Assembly (NCBI GenBank): GCA_017416535.1
Contig: JAFQCG010000001.1
Location: forward strand, 761,013-825,012
Direction of reading: 5' to 3'
DNA: 64,000 nt
Origin: Bacilli bacterium
Lineage (GTDB): Bacteria > Bacillota_I > Bacilli_A > RF39 > UBA660
This document shows, in pieces, positions 1-6,833 of this stretch (position 1 is the first letter of the stretch; the number at the start of each line of letters is the position of its first letter). The notes beneath the pieces were generated by a model. It searched no databases, was not told the DNA's origin, and worked only from the letters and a program-made list of their open reading frames with translations. Both the position numbers and the translations under genes were made by a program.

Positions 1-524
1 TTCTTTCAATGTTACTTGCAGATGTTTTTGCGATTGGAATTGAAAATTATAAAGAAAATATATTTATGACATTTTTACCTGTATTATTACTTGTTTTTAT
101 GCAGATAATTGTTTCTAAATATTCATTTAAATATGAAAAGGTAAGAAAATTTATTGATGGTGAACCTTCGATTATTATTAATAGAGGAAAAGTTAATTTT
201 CAAGAAATGCTTAAACAAAGATATAATTTGGATGATTTATTAATGGAACTTAGAAGTCAAGGAATTAAATCGATTGAAGAAGTTTTTTATGCTGTATTAG
301 AGGTAAGTGGTAGATTATCAGTTTTTACTAAAGATGCGAATGTTGAATATCCTCTTCCTGTGATTTTAGATGGTAAAGTAGATGAAGAAGTTTTATATCA
401 AATTGGAAAAAATAATGATTGGTTAGATGAGGTTATTAATAAAGAAGGTTATTCTTTAAAAGAAATATTTTATGCTTTTTATCGTAATAATGAACTTTTT
501 ATTATAAAGAATCAGAATAAATGA
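1..524 (+). CDS. DUF421 (YetF-like) membrane protein, 5' truncated by window edge
   Basis: The frame is open from base 3, before the first ATG at 9, so the N-terminus and first membrane helices lie outside the window. A hydrophobic helix (FLPVLLLVFMQIIV) is followed by the DUF421 core: DGEPSIIINRGK, KQRYNLDDLLMELR and then a cytoplasmic segment resembling YetF/YdfR proteins (VLEVSGRLSVF). Family members are about 200-230 residues and have no settled biochemical role; some are linked to spore or envelope stress in Bacillus. The gene ends 45 bases before the next start and no terminator hairpin is visible. The family call rests on the RYNLDDLLxxLRxxG signature. Confidence 0.82.
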   Translation, partial: LSMLLADVFAIGIENYKENIFMTFLPVLLLVFMQIIVSKYSFKYEKVRKFIDGEPSIIINRGKVNFQEMLKQRYNLDDLLMELRSQGIKSIEEVFYAVLEVSGRLSVFTKDANVEYPLPVILDGKVDEEVLYQIGKNNDWLDEVINKEGYSLKEIFYAFYRNNELFIIKNQNK

Positions 525-568
525 CAAATTAAGTATTAAATATTTAATATATTTAGTTTGGTGATTAA

Positions 569-1741
569 ATGAAAAAATTATTTCTTTGTATTTTGATGAT
601 TATTTTTATTGGAGTTATTTTAATTATTAATGGTCCAAGGATTAAGGAAGAAGAAAAAGAAGTAAAAGAAAATAGGGGAATATTTATTAGTTATATTGAA
701 CTTAGTAAATATTTAAATTGTAAGAGTAAAAATGCTGCAGAAACTATAATTGATGAAATGGTTAATAATGTAGAAAATTTAGGTTTTAATGAAATTATTT
801 TGCAAGTTAGATCTTTTTCTGATGCAATATATAAATCGGATTTTTATCCTTGGAGTATGGTTATATCTAGTAAAGAAGGTGTTGATCCAGGTTATGATTT
901 ATTGGAAATGTTTATTGAGAAATGTCATAAAAGAAACATTTTGTTAATGGCATGGATTAATCCTTATAGAATTAGAAATAATGAAGATATTAGTTCTATT
1001 AGTAAAGATAATTTAGCTTTTAAGTATTTAAATACAAATAATGTTTATATAAATAATGGTATTTATTTTAATCCATCTAGTGATATTATTTTAGATTTAA
1101 TTGTGAGCGGTGTTGAAGAAATTGTTAGAAAATATGATGTTGATGGTATTTTGTTTGATGATTATTTTTATCCCGATAATGAAATTGATAGACAAGAATA
1201 TGATGAGTATTTAAAATATAATGAATATATTTCTAAGGAAGAATATAACTTAAATGTTATTAATAATATGGTTAAGAAAGTTTATGAAGTGTGTAAGAAA
1301 TATAATGTTTTATTTGGAATATCACCGGATGGTAATATCGACAATAATTATAATAAAGTATTTGCTGATGTTAAAAAGTGGTGTAGTAGTAATGAATATA
1401 TTGATTTTATTATGCCACAGATTTATTATGGTTTTTATAATGAGACAAGAGGTTTTAAAAAGACTATTGATGAATGGGAAAGTTTTGTTAAAGATAGTAA
1501 TGTTGAACTAAGAATTGCTCTTGCGTTTTATAAGAATGGTACATATGATAAATGGGCAATGAGTGGTAGTAATGAATGGATAGAAAATGATGATATTATT
1601 ATGAGAGAAATAGTTCTTAGTCGAAATTTAAATAAGTATAATGGTTTTTCATTGTTTAGGTATGATTATTTATTTAGTAAGGATAAGTATACAGAGGTTA
1701 CGTTAAAGGAAATAGAAAATATTAAAAAAGTATTAAATTAG
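569..1741 (+). CDS. GHL10 (DUF187/YngK-like) glycoside-hydrolase-like exported protein
   Basis: This 390-residue protein has an N-terminal signal or anchor helix (about residues 3-21) and a single TIM-barrel domain of the glycosyl-hydrolase-like 10 family. Family hallmarks visible are RGIFISY at the start of the barrel, LLMAWINPYR at about 125-134 and DGILFDDYFYP at about 192-202, whose acidic pair is the likely catalytic site. Members act outside the cell, probably on cell-wall or polysaccharide substrates; the substrate is not known. The SD-like tggtgat precedes the ATG. It is followed by a prepilin gene, separated by a 9-bp inverted repeat that flanks a TATAAT. Confidence 0.85.
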   Translation: MKKLFLCILMIIFIGVILIINGPRIKEEEKEVKENRGIFISYIELSKYLNCKSKNAAETIIDEMVNNVENLGFNEIILQVRSFSDAIYKSDFYPWSMVISSKEGVDPGYDLLEMFIEKCHKRNILLMAWINPYRIRNNEDISSISKDNLAFKYLNTNNVYINNGIYFNPSSDIILDLIVSGVEEIVRKYDVDGILFDDYFYPDNEIDRQEYDEYLKYNEYISKEEYNLNVINNMVKKVYEVCKKYNVLFGISPDGNIDNNYNKVFADVKKWCSSNEYIDFIMPQIYYGFYNETRGFKKTIDEWESFVKDSNVELRIALAFYKNGTYDKWAMSGSNEWIENDDIIMREIVLSRNLNKYNGFSLFRYDYLFSKDKYTEVTLKEIENIKKVLN

Positions 1742-1745
1742 TGTT

Positions 1746-1781
1746 TATCTTCTTGAAAAATTTGTTATAATTAAGAAGATA
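1746..1781. promoter_or_regulatory. Inverted repeat around a -10-like box upstream of the prepilin genes
   Basis: TATCTTCTT (1746-1754) and AAGAAGATA (1773-1781) are perfect reverse complements with TATAAT (1766-1771) between them. The right arm runs straight into the ribosome site aggaagg. There is no T-run after it, so a terminator is unlikely; an operator or a leader structure is possible. No good -35 box was seen. Confidence 0.35.
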
Positions 1782-1794
1782 GGAAGGTGTTTGT

Positions 1795-2379
1795 ATGGCG
1801 AAGAATAATTCTGGATTTACAATGGTTGAATTATTGGCTGCTATGGTAGTTTTAGGTATTTCGATGATGGTTGCTATTCCTTCTGTTATTGAACTACTTA
1901 ATGATCAAAGAAGTGATACTTATATTAAAGATGCATTAAGATTTGCATCAAACATGGATAATAAATTAAGAAGTGATAATAAAATTACAGTTCCACGTAG
2001 AGGTGGATGTATTGCGATAAATCTTACTTATATGGACAATAATACTTTTGAAGAGGGTCCTTATGGTGGAACATATGATAGATGGGTTTCGTTTGTGGTA
2101 GCAAAGAGAAATCCTGCTGCGGCGGATGAAGAATATACTTATTATGTTAGATTAATTGAAAAAACTCCTGCAGGTGCATATAGAGGAGTTGATTTAAAAG
2201 ACTCAAATCGTTTATATGAAACACGAGCTAATAGAAAATATGTAAGTAATTTAGAAAGTAGTGCTGCTTATAGTTTAACTGAGTATGTAGGAAGAGAGGC
2301 AAGCTTTATTACTCATTTAGCGGGAAAAGGTATTTCTTGTTCTACTGTGGAGATATATGCTCCTGAGGATTATGAATAG
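1795..2379 (+). CDS. Type IV prepilin-like protein (N-methylation motif)
   Basis: A 194-residue protein opening with a class III signal: short basic leader MAKNNS, then G-FTMVELLAAMVVLGISMM, the prepilin peptidase cleavage site with Phe+1 and Glu+5. The hydrophobic helix is followed by a globular C-terminal domain (residues 35-194) with two Cys (GGCIAIN and ISCSTVE) that could form a disulfide. It closely parallels the next gene (shared PYGG and YYVRLIEK/YYVQLVEK segments), so the two are probably paralogues. Likely a minor pilin or pseudopilin in a type IV pilus or Com-type machine; the matching ATPase is at 22.3 kb. Confidence 0.88.
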   Translation: MAKNNSGFTMVELLAAMVVLGISMMVAIPSVIELLNDQRSDTYIKDALRFASNMDNKLRSDNKITVPRRGGCIAINLTYMDNNTFEEGPYGGTYDRWVSFVVAKRNPAAADEEYTYYVRLIEKTPAGAYRGVDLKDSNRLYETRANRKYVSNLESSAAYSLTEYVGREASFITHLAGKGISCSTVEIYAPEDYE

Positions 2380-2389
2380 GGGTGGTATT

Positions 2390-2953
2390 ATGAATAATAA
2401 AGGATTTACATTAGTTGAATTATTAGGGGTTATGCTTATTTTAGGAATTGTTATGGGTGTTACTATTCCTAATATTTCGGGTATTTCTACACAAAATAAA
2501 ATCACAACATATGCAGAAGATGCGAAGAAGTTTAAGAGTACTGCTGAATATATGATTAGAGGAGATGATACTGTAAAGAAGCCTGTTGCGAATGGGGAAT
2601 GTGTTGTTGTTAATCTAAAGTATGTTCATGGTAATGAATATGACAATCCTCCTTATGGTGGAGAGTATTTAATGAATAAATCTTTTGTTGTAATGGTTAA
2701 AAAAAATAGAAGATATCAGTATTATGTACAATTAGTAGAAAAGTTTAATACTGATGGTACTGACAACTATAGAGGTTTCAAATTATTAAATTACACTGAG
2801 TTGGAGGCAACAAACTATTTGGATAAGTTGACAGAAGGGTTAAGCATGGCAGATTTTGTTGATGTTAACTTGGCAGGTTCTAAAAGTAATATTCAGACTT
2901 CAATTAGTAGTACAGGGTGTACTACAGTTGTCGAAGTTTATAACGCGACATAA
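2390..2953 (+). CDS. Type IV prepilin-like protein, paralogue of the preceding gene
   Basis: The chosen ATG at 2390 gives MNNKGFTLVELLGVMLILG, a textbook prepilin leader with cleavage after Gly5 and Glu+5, and it follows aggggtgg at a proper distance; the upstream in-frame ATG at 2357 lies inside the previous gene. The 187-residue product has the helix, then a globular domain with a GECVVVNLKYV segment, PPYGGEY and YYVQLVEK matching its upstream neighbour, and a C-terminal GCTTVVEVY. It starts 10 bases after the preceding stop, so both are co-transcribed. Role inferred as pilin or pseudopilin. Confidence 0.88.
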   Translation: MNNKGFTLVELLGVMLILGIVMGVTIPNISGISTQNKITTYAEDAKKFKSTAEYMIRGDDTVKKPVANGECVVVNLKYVHGNEYDNPPYGGEYLMNKSFVVMVKKNRRYQYYVQLVEKFNTDGTDNYRGFKLLNYTELEATNYLDKLTEGLSMADFVDVNLAGSKSNIQTSISSTGCTTVVEVYNAT

Positions 2954-2980
2954 AAAAGTGTAAATTTTGTAAAAAAGATA

Positions 2981-3009
2981 TTGAAAGTAAAAATATAGTA
3001 TGTTATATT
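2981..3009 (+). promoter_or_regulatory. Predicted sigma-A promoter of the third prepilin gene
   Basis: TTGAAA (2981-2986), 17-base spacer, TATATT (3004-3009), 38 bases before the start codon. It gives the third prepilin its own transcript, in line with its being the major subunit. Confidence 0.5.
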
Positions 3010-3047
3010 TAAAATGTAATAAAAATAGAAAGAGAGTGAAAAATTTT

Positions 3048-3575
3048 ATGAAAAAAATAAATACAAAAGGTTTTACATTAATTGAATTATTAGCAGTTAT
3101 TACAATTATGGGTGTATTAATGATGGTTGCTATTCCTTCAGTTAGTAGAACTATTGAAAATTCAAGAAGGGATACATTTGCAAACGTTGCAAAAGAATAT
3201 ATTAATGCGGTAAGAAATGCTGTTTTAGCTGATAATATCAAATGTGGTGCTAACTTAGCTTCAGCAACTCCAAATGGTACATATCACGTTAAGATTGATT
3301 CATCTTCAACTACAACTCAAGATTTAATGGAATCAGGAGGAACTTCTCCATTTGGTGGTGCAAAAATTACTGGATATGTAACATGGACAAAAACAGTTAC
3401 TGGTGAAGGAACTGAAACAGCAAAAACTAGTACAGTTTATTCAGTTAGATTAGCTGATGCTGGTGGTCATGGATTTACTGCTGAGAAAAAAGAAGCAGAC
3501 GTTAGACGTAGTGCTATTTACACAACAGGTGCATCTGCTGGAACTGCTCCTGGTACTGAATGCTCTTTATATTAA
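3048..3575 (+). CDS. Type IV prepilin-like protein, candidate major pilin
   Basis: Start chosen at 3048 (after agaaagagagtg) because it places the class III leader MKKINTKG-FTLIELLAV directly at the N-terminus; the 3000 start would add an unrelated 16 residues. Product 175 residues. The C-terminal domain is small, Thr/Ser/Ala/Gly-rich, with one Cys near residue 65 and one near the C-terminus (ECSLY), a common pilin disulfide layout. It has its own predicted promoter and a strong terminator, and its composition is richer in Ala, Thr and Gly than its neighbours. These points suggest a highly made structural pilin; that is inference. Confidence 0.87.
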   Translation: MKKINTKGFTLIELLAVITIMGVLMMVAIPSVSRTIENSRRDTFANVAKEYINAVRNAVLADNIKCGANLASATPNGTYHVKIDSSSTTTQDLMESGGTSPFGGAKITGYVTWTKTVTGEGTETAKTSTVYSVRLADAGGHGFTAEKKEADVRRSAIYTTGASAGTAPGTECSLY

Positions 3576-3587
3576 TAAAAAAATTTT

Positions 3588-3611
3588 AAGAGGAGAAATC
3601 CTCTTTTTTTT
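3588..3611 (+). terminator. Intrinsic terminator after prepilin 3
   Basis: AAGAGGA (3588-3594), GAAA tetraloop, TCCTCTT (3599-3605), then a long T-run. Confidence 0.9.
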
Positions 3612-3652
3612 GTTTTATAATTCTGATATACTTTTAATATGAGGTGATTAAG

Positions 3653-4534
3653 ATGTTATTATTAGGTAGTCATGTTGGATTTAATAAGAATGATCAACTA
3701 CTTGGTAGTTTAAATGAAGCACTTTCATATGGTGCGAATACATTTATGTTTTATACTGGTGCTCCGCAAAATACTAGGAGATATCCAATTGAAGATGGAC
3801 TTACATTAGAGGCAATGAAAATTATGAAAGAAGAGGGTATTGACTATAGTAAAGTTGTAGTTCATGCTCCATATATCGTTAATTTAGCTAATGATGGTGA
3901 TCCTGAAAAATATCAATTTTCAGTAAATTTTTTACAAGAAGAAATAGAAAGATGTAAATTACTTGGAATTACTAAATTAGTTTTACATCCAGGTAGTCAT
4001 GTTGGATTAGGAATGGATAGAGCTATATCTAATATTGCGAATGCTATTAATATGATAAGTAATGATAGTGTAGTTATTTTACTTGAAACAATGGCTGGTA
4101 AAGGAACTGAAGTTGGTTCTAAGTTAGAAGAAATTAAACAAATAATTGATTTAGTTGATAATAAAGATTTAATTGGAGTTTGCCTTGATACTTGTCATTT
4201 AAGTGATGCAGGATATGATTTAAGTGATTTTAATAAGTTTTTAGATTTATTTGATAGTATTATTGGACTTAATAAGATTGGTTGTGTTCATGTAAATGAT
4301 AGTAAGAATGAAAATGGTGCACATAAAGATAGACATGAAAATTTTGGATATGGTCATGTTGGTTTTGATTTATTGGTGAGTGTTATTTACAATGAACGAT
4401 TAGAAAACATTCCTAAAATCTTAGAAACACCATATGTTGATCGTGAATATCCTCCATATAAGTATGAAATAGAAATGATTAAGAATAAAAAGTTTGATGA
4501 AAATTTAATTGATAAAATTAGAAACCAAAAATAA
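3653..4534 (+). CDS. nfo: Endonuclease IV (AP endonuclease)
   Basis: A 293-residue TIM-barrel metalloenzyme that cuts 5' of abasic sites in base-excision repair. Visible family signatures: LLLGSHVGFNKN at the N-terminus, VVVHAPYIVNLA near residue 70, KLVLHPGSHVG near 110, ILLETMAGKG near 145, GVCLDTCHLSDAGYD near 180, IGCVHVNDSKN, and DRHENFGYGHVG near 230. These supply the His/Glu/Asp zinc ligands. Length is normal for the family. The ATG at 3653 follows gaggtga by five bases, so the upstream GTG at 3644 (inside that site) is not used. Single-gene unit with its own terminator. Confidence 0.96.
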   Translation: MLLLGSHVGFNKNDQLLGSLNEALSYGANTFMFYTGAPQNTRRYPIEDGLTLEAMKIMKEEGIDYSKVVVHAPYIVNLANDGDPEKYQFSVNFLQEEIERCKLLGITKLVLHPGSHVGLGMDRAISNIANAINMISNDSVVILLETMAGKGTEVGSKLEEIKQIIDLVDNKDLIGVCLDTCHLSDAGYDLSDFNKFLDLFDSIIGLNKIGCVHVNDSKNENGAHKDRHENFGYGHVGFDLLVSVIYNERLENIPKILETPYVDREYPPYKYEIEMIKNKKFDENLIDKIRNQK

Positions 4535-4535
4535 T

Positions 4536-4560
4536 AAAGAACCTAAAAGGTTCTTTTAAT
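4536..4560 (+). terminator. Intrinsic terminator after nfo
   Basis: AAAGAACC (4536-4543), loop TAAAA, GGTTCTTT (4549-4556), then T-rich. Confidence 0.85.
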
Positions 4561-4566
4561 TTTTAT

Positions 4567-4594
4567 TTGAATATGTTTTTTATGGTGGTATAAT
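4567..4594 (+). promoter_or_regulatory. Predicted sigma-A promoter
   Basis: TTGAAT (4567-4572), 16-base spacer, TATAAT (4589-4594), upstream of the F420-ligase-like gene. Confidence 0.55.
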
Positions 4595-4651
4595 ATTTTT
4601 GTTAAGAGTAGTCACTTTTAATTAATTTTGTTATAAAGAAGGTAGATGTTT

Positions 4652-5839
4652 ATGAGATGTGTTGGTACTGTAGTTAGAGGTATACGTACACCAATTATTA
4701 AGGAAAATGATGATTTAGCAAGTATTGTTGTTGATTCATTAATGAATGCTAGTGAGAATGAAGGTTTTGAGTTTAGAGATCGCGATGTTGTTGCGATTAC
4801 TGAAGCTGTTGTTGGTATTAGCGAAGGAAATTATGCGACTGTTGATGATGTTAGTAAAGATGTTCAAAAGAAATTTCCTAGTAAAAAGATAGGTATTGTT
4901 TATCCTATTTTAAGTAGAAATCGTTTTTCAATTATTCTTAAGGGAATTGCTAGAGGAATGGATAAAATTACAATGCTTTTAAGTTTTCCAAAAGATGAAG
5001 TAGGTAATTCTATATTAGATGAGGAAAAATTAGAAGAAAGTAAATTTAATTTGGCTAGTGTATTTGGAGAAAAGGAATATTATGAAAATTTTGGTGATTT
5101 TGTTCATCCGTTCACTGGTATAAATATGGTTGATTTTTATAAAGAGTTAATAGAAAGTGAAAATTGTGAAGTAGAGTTTGTTTTTTCAAATGATCCTAAA
5201 GACATTTTAAAATATACAAAAGATGTATTAAACTGTGATATTCATACTAGATATAAGACTAAGAAACTTTTAGAAAAAAGTGGTGCTGAAACTGTATATG
5301 GTTTATATGAGGTTATGAGTGAAAGTGTTGATGGAAGTGGATTTAATCCTAATTATGGATTACTTGGATCTAATAAATCAACAGAAGAAAGATTAAAGTT
5401 ATTCCCAAAAACTGGACAAGACTTAGTAGAAAAAATTCAAAAAGTATTAAAAAAGAAAACTGGTAAGAATATTGAAGTTATGGTGTATGGTGATGGAGCA
5501 TTTAAAGATCCTGTTGGACATATTTGGGAATTAGCGGATCCTGTTGTTAGTCCTGCTCATACTAAGGGTTTAAATGGTACCCCTAATGAATTAAAACTTA
5601 AATATTTATCAGATAATAAATTTGCTGATTTAAAAGGTGATGAGTTGAAGGAAGCTATTAAAGGTGAAATTAAAGCAAAAGAAGATAACTTAGTTGGTAA
5701 TATGTTATCTCAAGGAACTACTCCAAGAAGAATTACTGATTTAATAGGTTCACTTTGTGATTTAACAAGTGGTAGTGGTGATAAAGGAACACCAGTTGTA
5801 TTTATACAAGGATATTTTGATAATTTAGCAGATGAATAA
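4652..5839 (+). CDS. Coenzyme F420-0:L-glutamate ligase (CofE/FbiB-N)-family protein
   Basis: A 395-residue protein of the CofE-like amide-ligase family. Features seen: N-terminal VRGIRTPIIKENDDL, DRDVVAITEAVVGISEGNY near 45-65, and a C-terminal VYGDGAFKDPVGHIWELADPVV region typical of the longer Firmicutes members. True CofE adds glutamate to coenzyme F420, but Bacillota of this kind are not known to make F420, so the natural substrate is unknown; an amino-acid ligation to another acceptor is inferred. ATG at 4652 lies nine bases from gaagg; the ATG at 4646 is only three bases away and less likely. Stands alone between a promoter and a bidirectional terminator. Confidence 0.8.
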   Translation: MRCVGTVVRGIRTPIIKENDDLASIVVDSLMNASENEGFEFRDRDVVAITEAVVGISEGNYATVDDVSKDVQKKFPSKKIGIVYPILSRNRFSIILKGIARGMDKITMLLSFPKDEVGNSILDEEKLEESKFNLASVFGEKEYYENFGDFVHPFTGINMVDFYKELIESENCEVEFVFSNDPKDILKYTKDVLNCDIHTRYKTKKLLEKSGAETVYGLYEVMSESVDGSGFNPNYGLLGSNKSTEERLKLFPKTGQDLVEKIQKVLKKKTGKNIEVMVYGDGAFKDPVGHIWELADPVVSPAHTKGLNGTPNELKLKYLSDNKFADLKGDELKEAIKGEIKAKEDNLVGNMLSQGTTPRRITDLIGSLCDLTSGSGDKGTPVVFIQGYFDNLADE

Positions 5840-5841
5840 TA

Positions 5842-5875
5842 AAAAAGAATCTAAAATTTAGATTCTTTTTTTTTA
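5842..5875. terminator. Bidirectional intrinsic terminator
   Basis: AAAAAAGAATCTAA on the left pairs with TTAGATTCTTTTTT on the right (about 5842-5870). It lies between the convergent genes ending at 5839 and 5873 and serves both. Confidence 0.85.
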
Positions 5876-6439
5876 ACTTTGTAATACTTGTTTAATTTTT
5901 TTAGTCATTGTTTTTGAAGAAGTTATTTTTTTGATTATTTCATCTTTTTCAGGAGATTTCATCATTGTACCATTTATTAGTTTTGAATGGTCAATGTGGA
6001 AGACTGTATTTGCATCTTGATTATATAAATATCTACCTGTGCCTATATTTAATGCAAGAGCACCAATTTTTGATAATCCAGAACATGAACATACAACTTC
6101 AAATGTACTGTTGGCGTGTCCTAAAGAAAAATCTAGATTTTCTATTTCAGACAATATTAAAGTACTTTGCTCACCATATGAATCTAAGTTATCAAGCATA
6201 TTGGTACATGCTTTTTTAAATTCACGTTTAGTCATAGGACGGTGGCTTCTTTTATCATATGAATAAACTTTATGACCTTCTTTGTTTGAAAAATAATAAT
6301 GTTTTCCGTCAAAAGCGTATTCAATAGCTTTAACTTCTTCAGGATTATCTTTTTCAAATATTAAATTAGGTTTTGTTATTTGTTTTTCTCCTACACTATA
6401 TACCGGAGGTACTTGTGTAGTTTCTCCTCTATATAACAT
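5873..6439 (-). CDS. Hypothetical protein, 188 aa, no recognised domain
   Basis: Not recognised. The start at 6439 (MLYRGE) is eight bases from the SD-like gaagggg; the ATG at 6445 is only two bases away. The protein is soluble, with no signal or membrane helix. Features: VPPVYSVGEKQ near the N-terminus, an AFDGKHYYFSNKEGHKVYSYDKRS segment split around residue 50, a middle helical region, CSCSG near 120 and a Lys-rich C-terminus (TMTKKIKQVLQS). The phrase IGTGRYLYNQDANTVFHID reads like a small ligand-binding or surface module but I cannot assign it. It converges on the F420-ligase-like gene. Confidence 0.7.
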   Translation of the reverse strand: MLYRGETTQVPPVYSVGEKQITKPNLIFEKDNPEEVKAIEYAFDGKHYYFSNKEGHKVYSYDKRSHRPMTKREFKKACTNMLDNLDSYGEQSTLILSEIENLDFSLGHANSTFEVVCSCSGLSKIGALALNIGTGRYLYNQDANTVFHIDHSKLINGTMMKSPEKDEIIKKITSSKTMTKKIKQVLQS

Positions 6440-6513
6440 AATCATTTCCCCTTCATTAGTGCGCTTATTATAACATATTTGTCAAAAAAAGTCAATCTTT
6501 TGTTTGGGTTTAG

Positions 6514-6762
6514 CTATATATAATGTTGGTATTCATTGTATAATTGTTCTATTTTATTGAATAGATCCTTTCTAATGTTTTGCTTTAGTATTTTAAATGA
6601 AGATGTTTTTTTGTTTAATAATTCTTCTTGATATTGTTTTATGTGATTTAAAATTATAATTGCTTCTTTATCTGTAATAAATTCTTTTTTGTATTTAGCA
6701 AATTGTTTTATATCATTAGCTGTAATTGTGTTTATGTATTTTTTTATTAATTCTTTGTAAAT
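6514..6762 (-). CDS. Small DUF2624/YqfT-like protein with a non-canonical AUU start
   Basis: An 82-codon open frame ending at TAG (6514-6516 complement). It contains no ATG, GTG or TTG start; the first codon at a proper distance (five bases) from a good ribosome site (gaggtg) is ATT at 6762-6760. The product is a charged helical protein beginning IYKELIKKYINTITANDI, followed by KQFAKYKKEFITDKEAI and ending in LFNKIEQLYNEYQHYI. The pattern 'N-x-IT-x-x-D-[IL]-x-x-[FY]-[AS]... IT..EA..I' resembles DUF2624 (B. subtilis YqfT, which neighbours nfo; nfo is 2 kb away here). The open length is very unlikely by chance at this base composition. Family call tentative. Confidence 0.65.
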   Translation of the reverse strand: MYKELIKKYINTITANDIKQFAKYKKEFITDKEAIIILNHIKQYQEELLNKKTSSFKILKQNIRKDLFNKIEQLYNEYQHYI

Positions 6763-6804
6763 GATATCACCTCTATATAAATTATATGATTTAAAATATT
6801 AAAA

Positions 6805-6833
6805 AAGTTCCACAATAAATGTAGGAGGAACTT
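6805..6833 (+). promoter_or_regulatory. Hairpin that would sequester the PBP2 ribosome-binding site
   Basis: AAGTTCC (6805-6811) is complementary to GGAACTT (6827-6833), which overlaps the SD aggagg (6823-6828) and ends exactly at the ATG (6834). Such a stem could limit translation initiation of the PBP gene; whether it forms in the transcript is inference. Confidence 0.35.
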
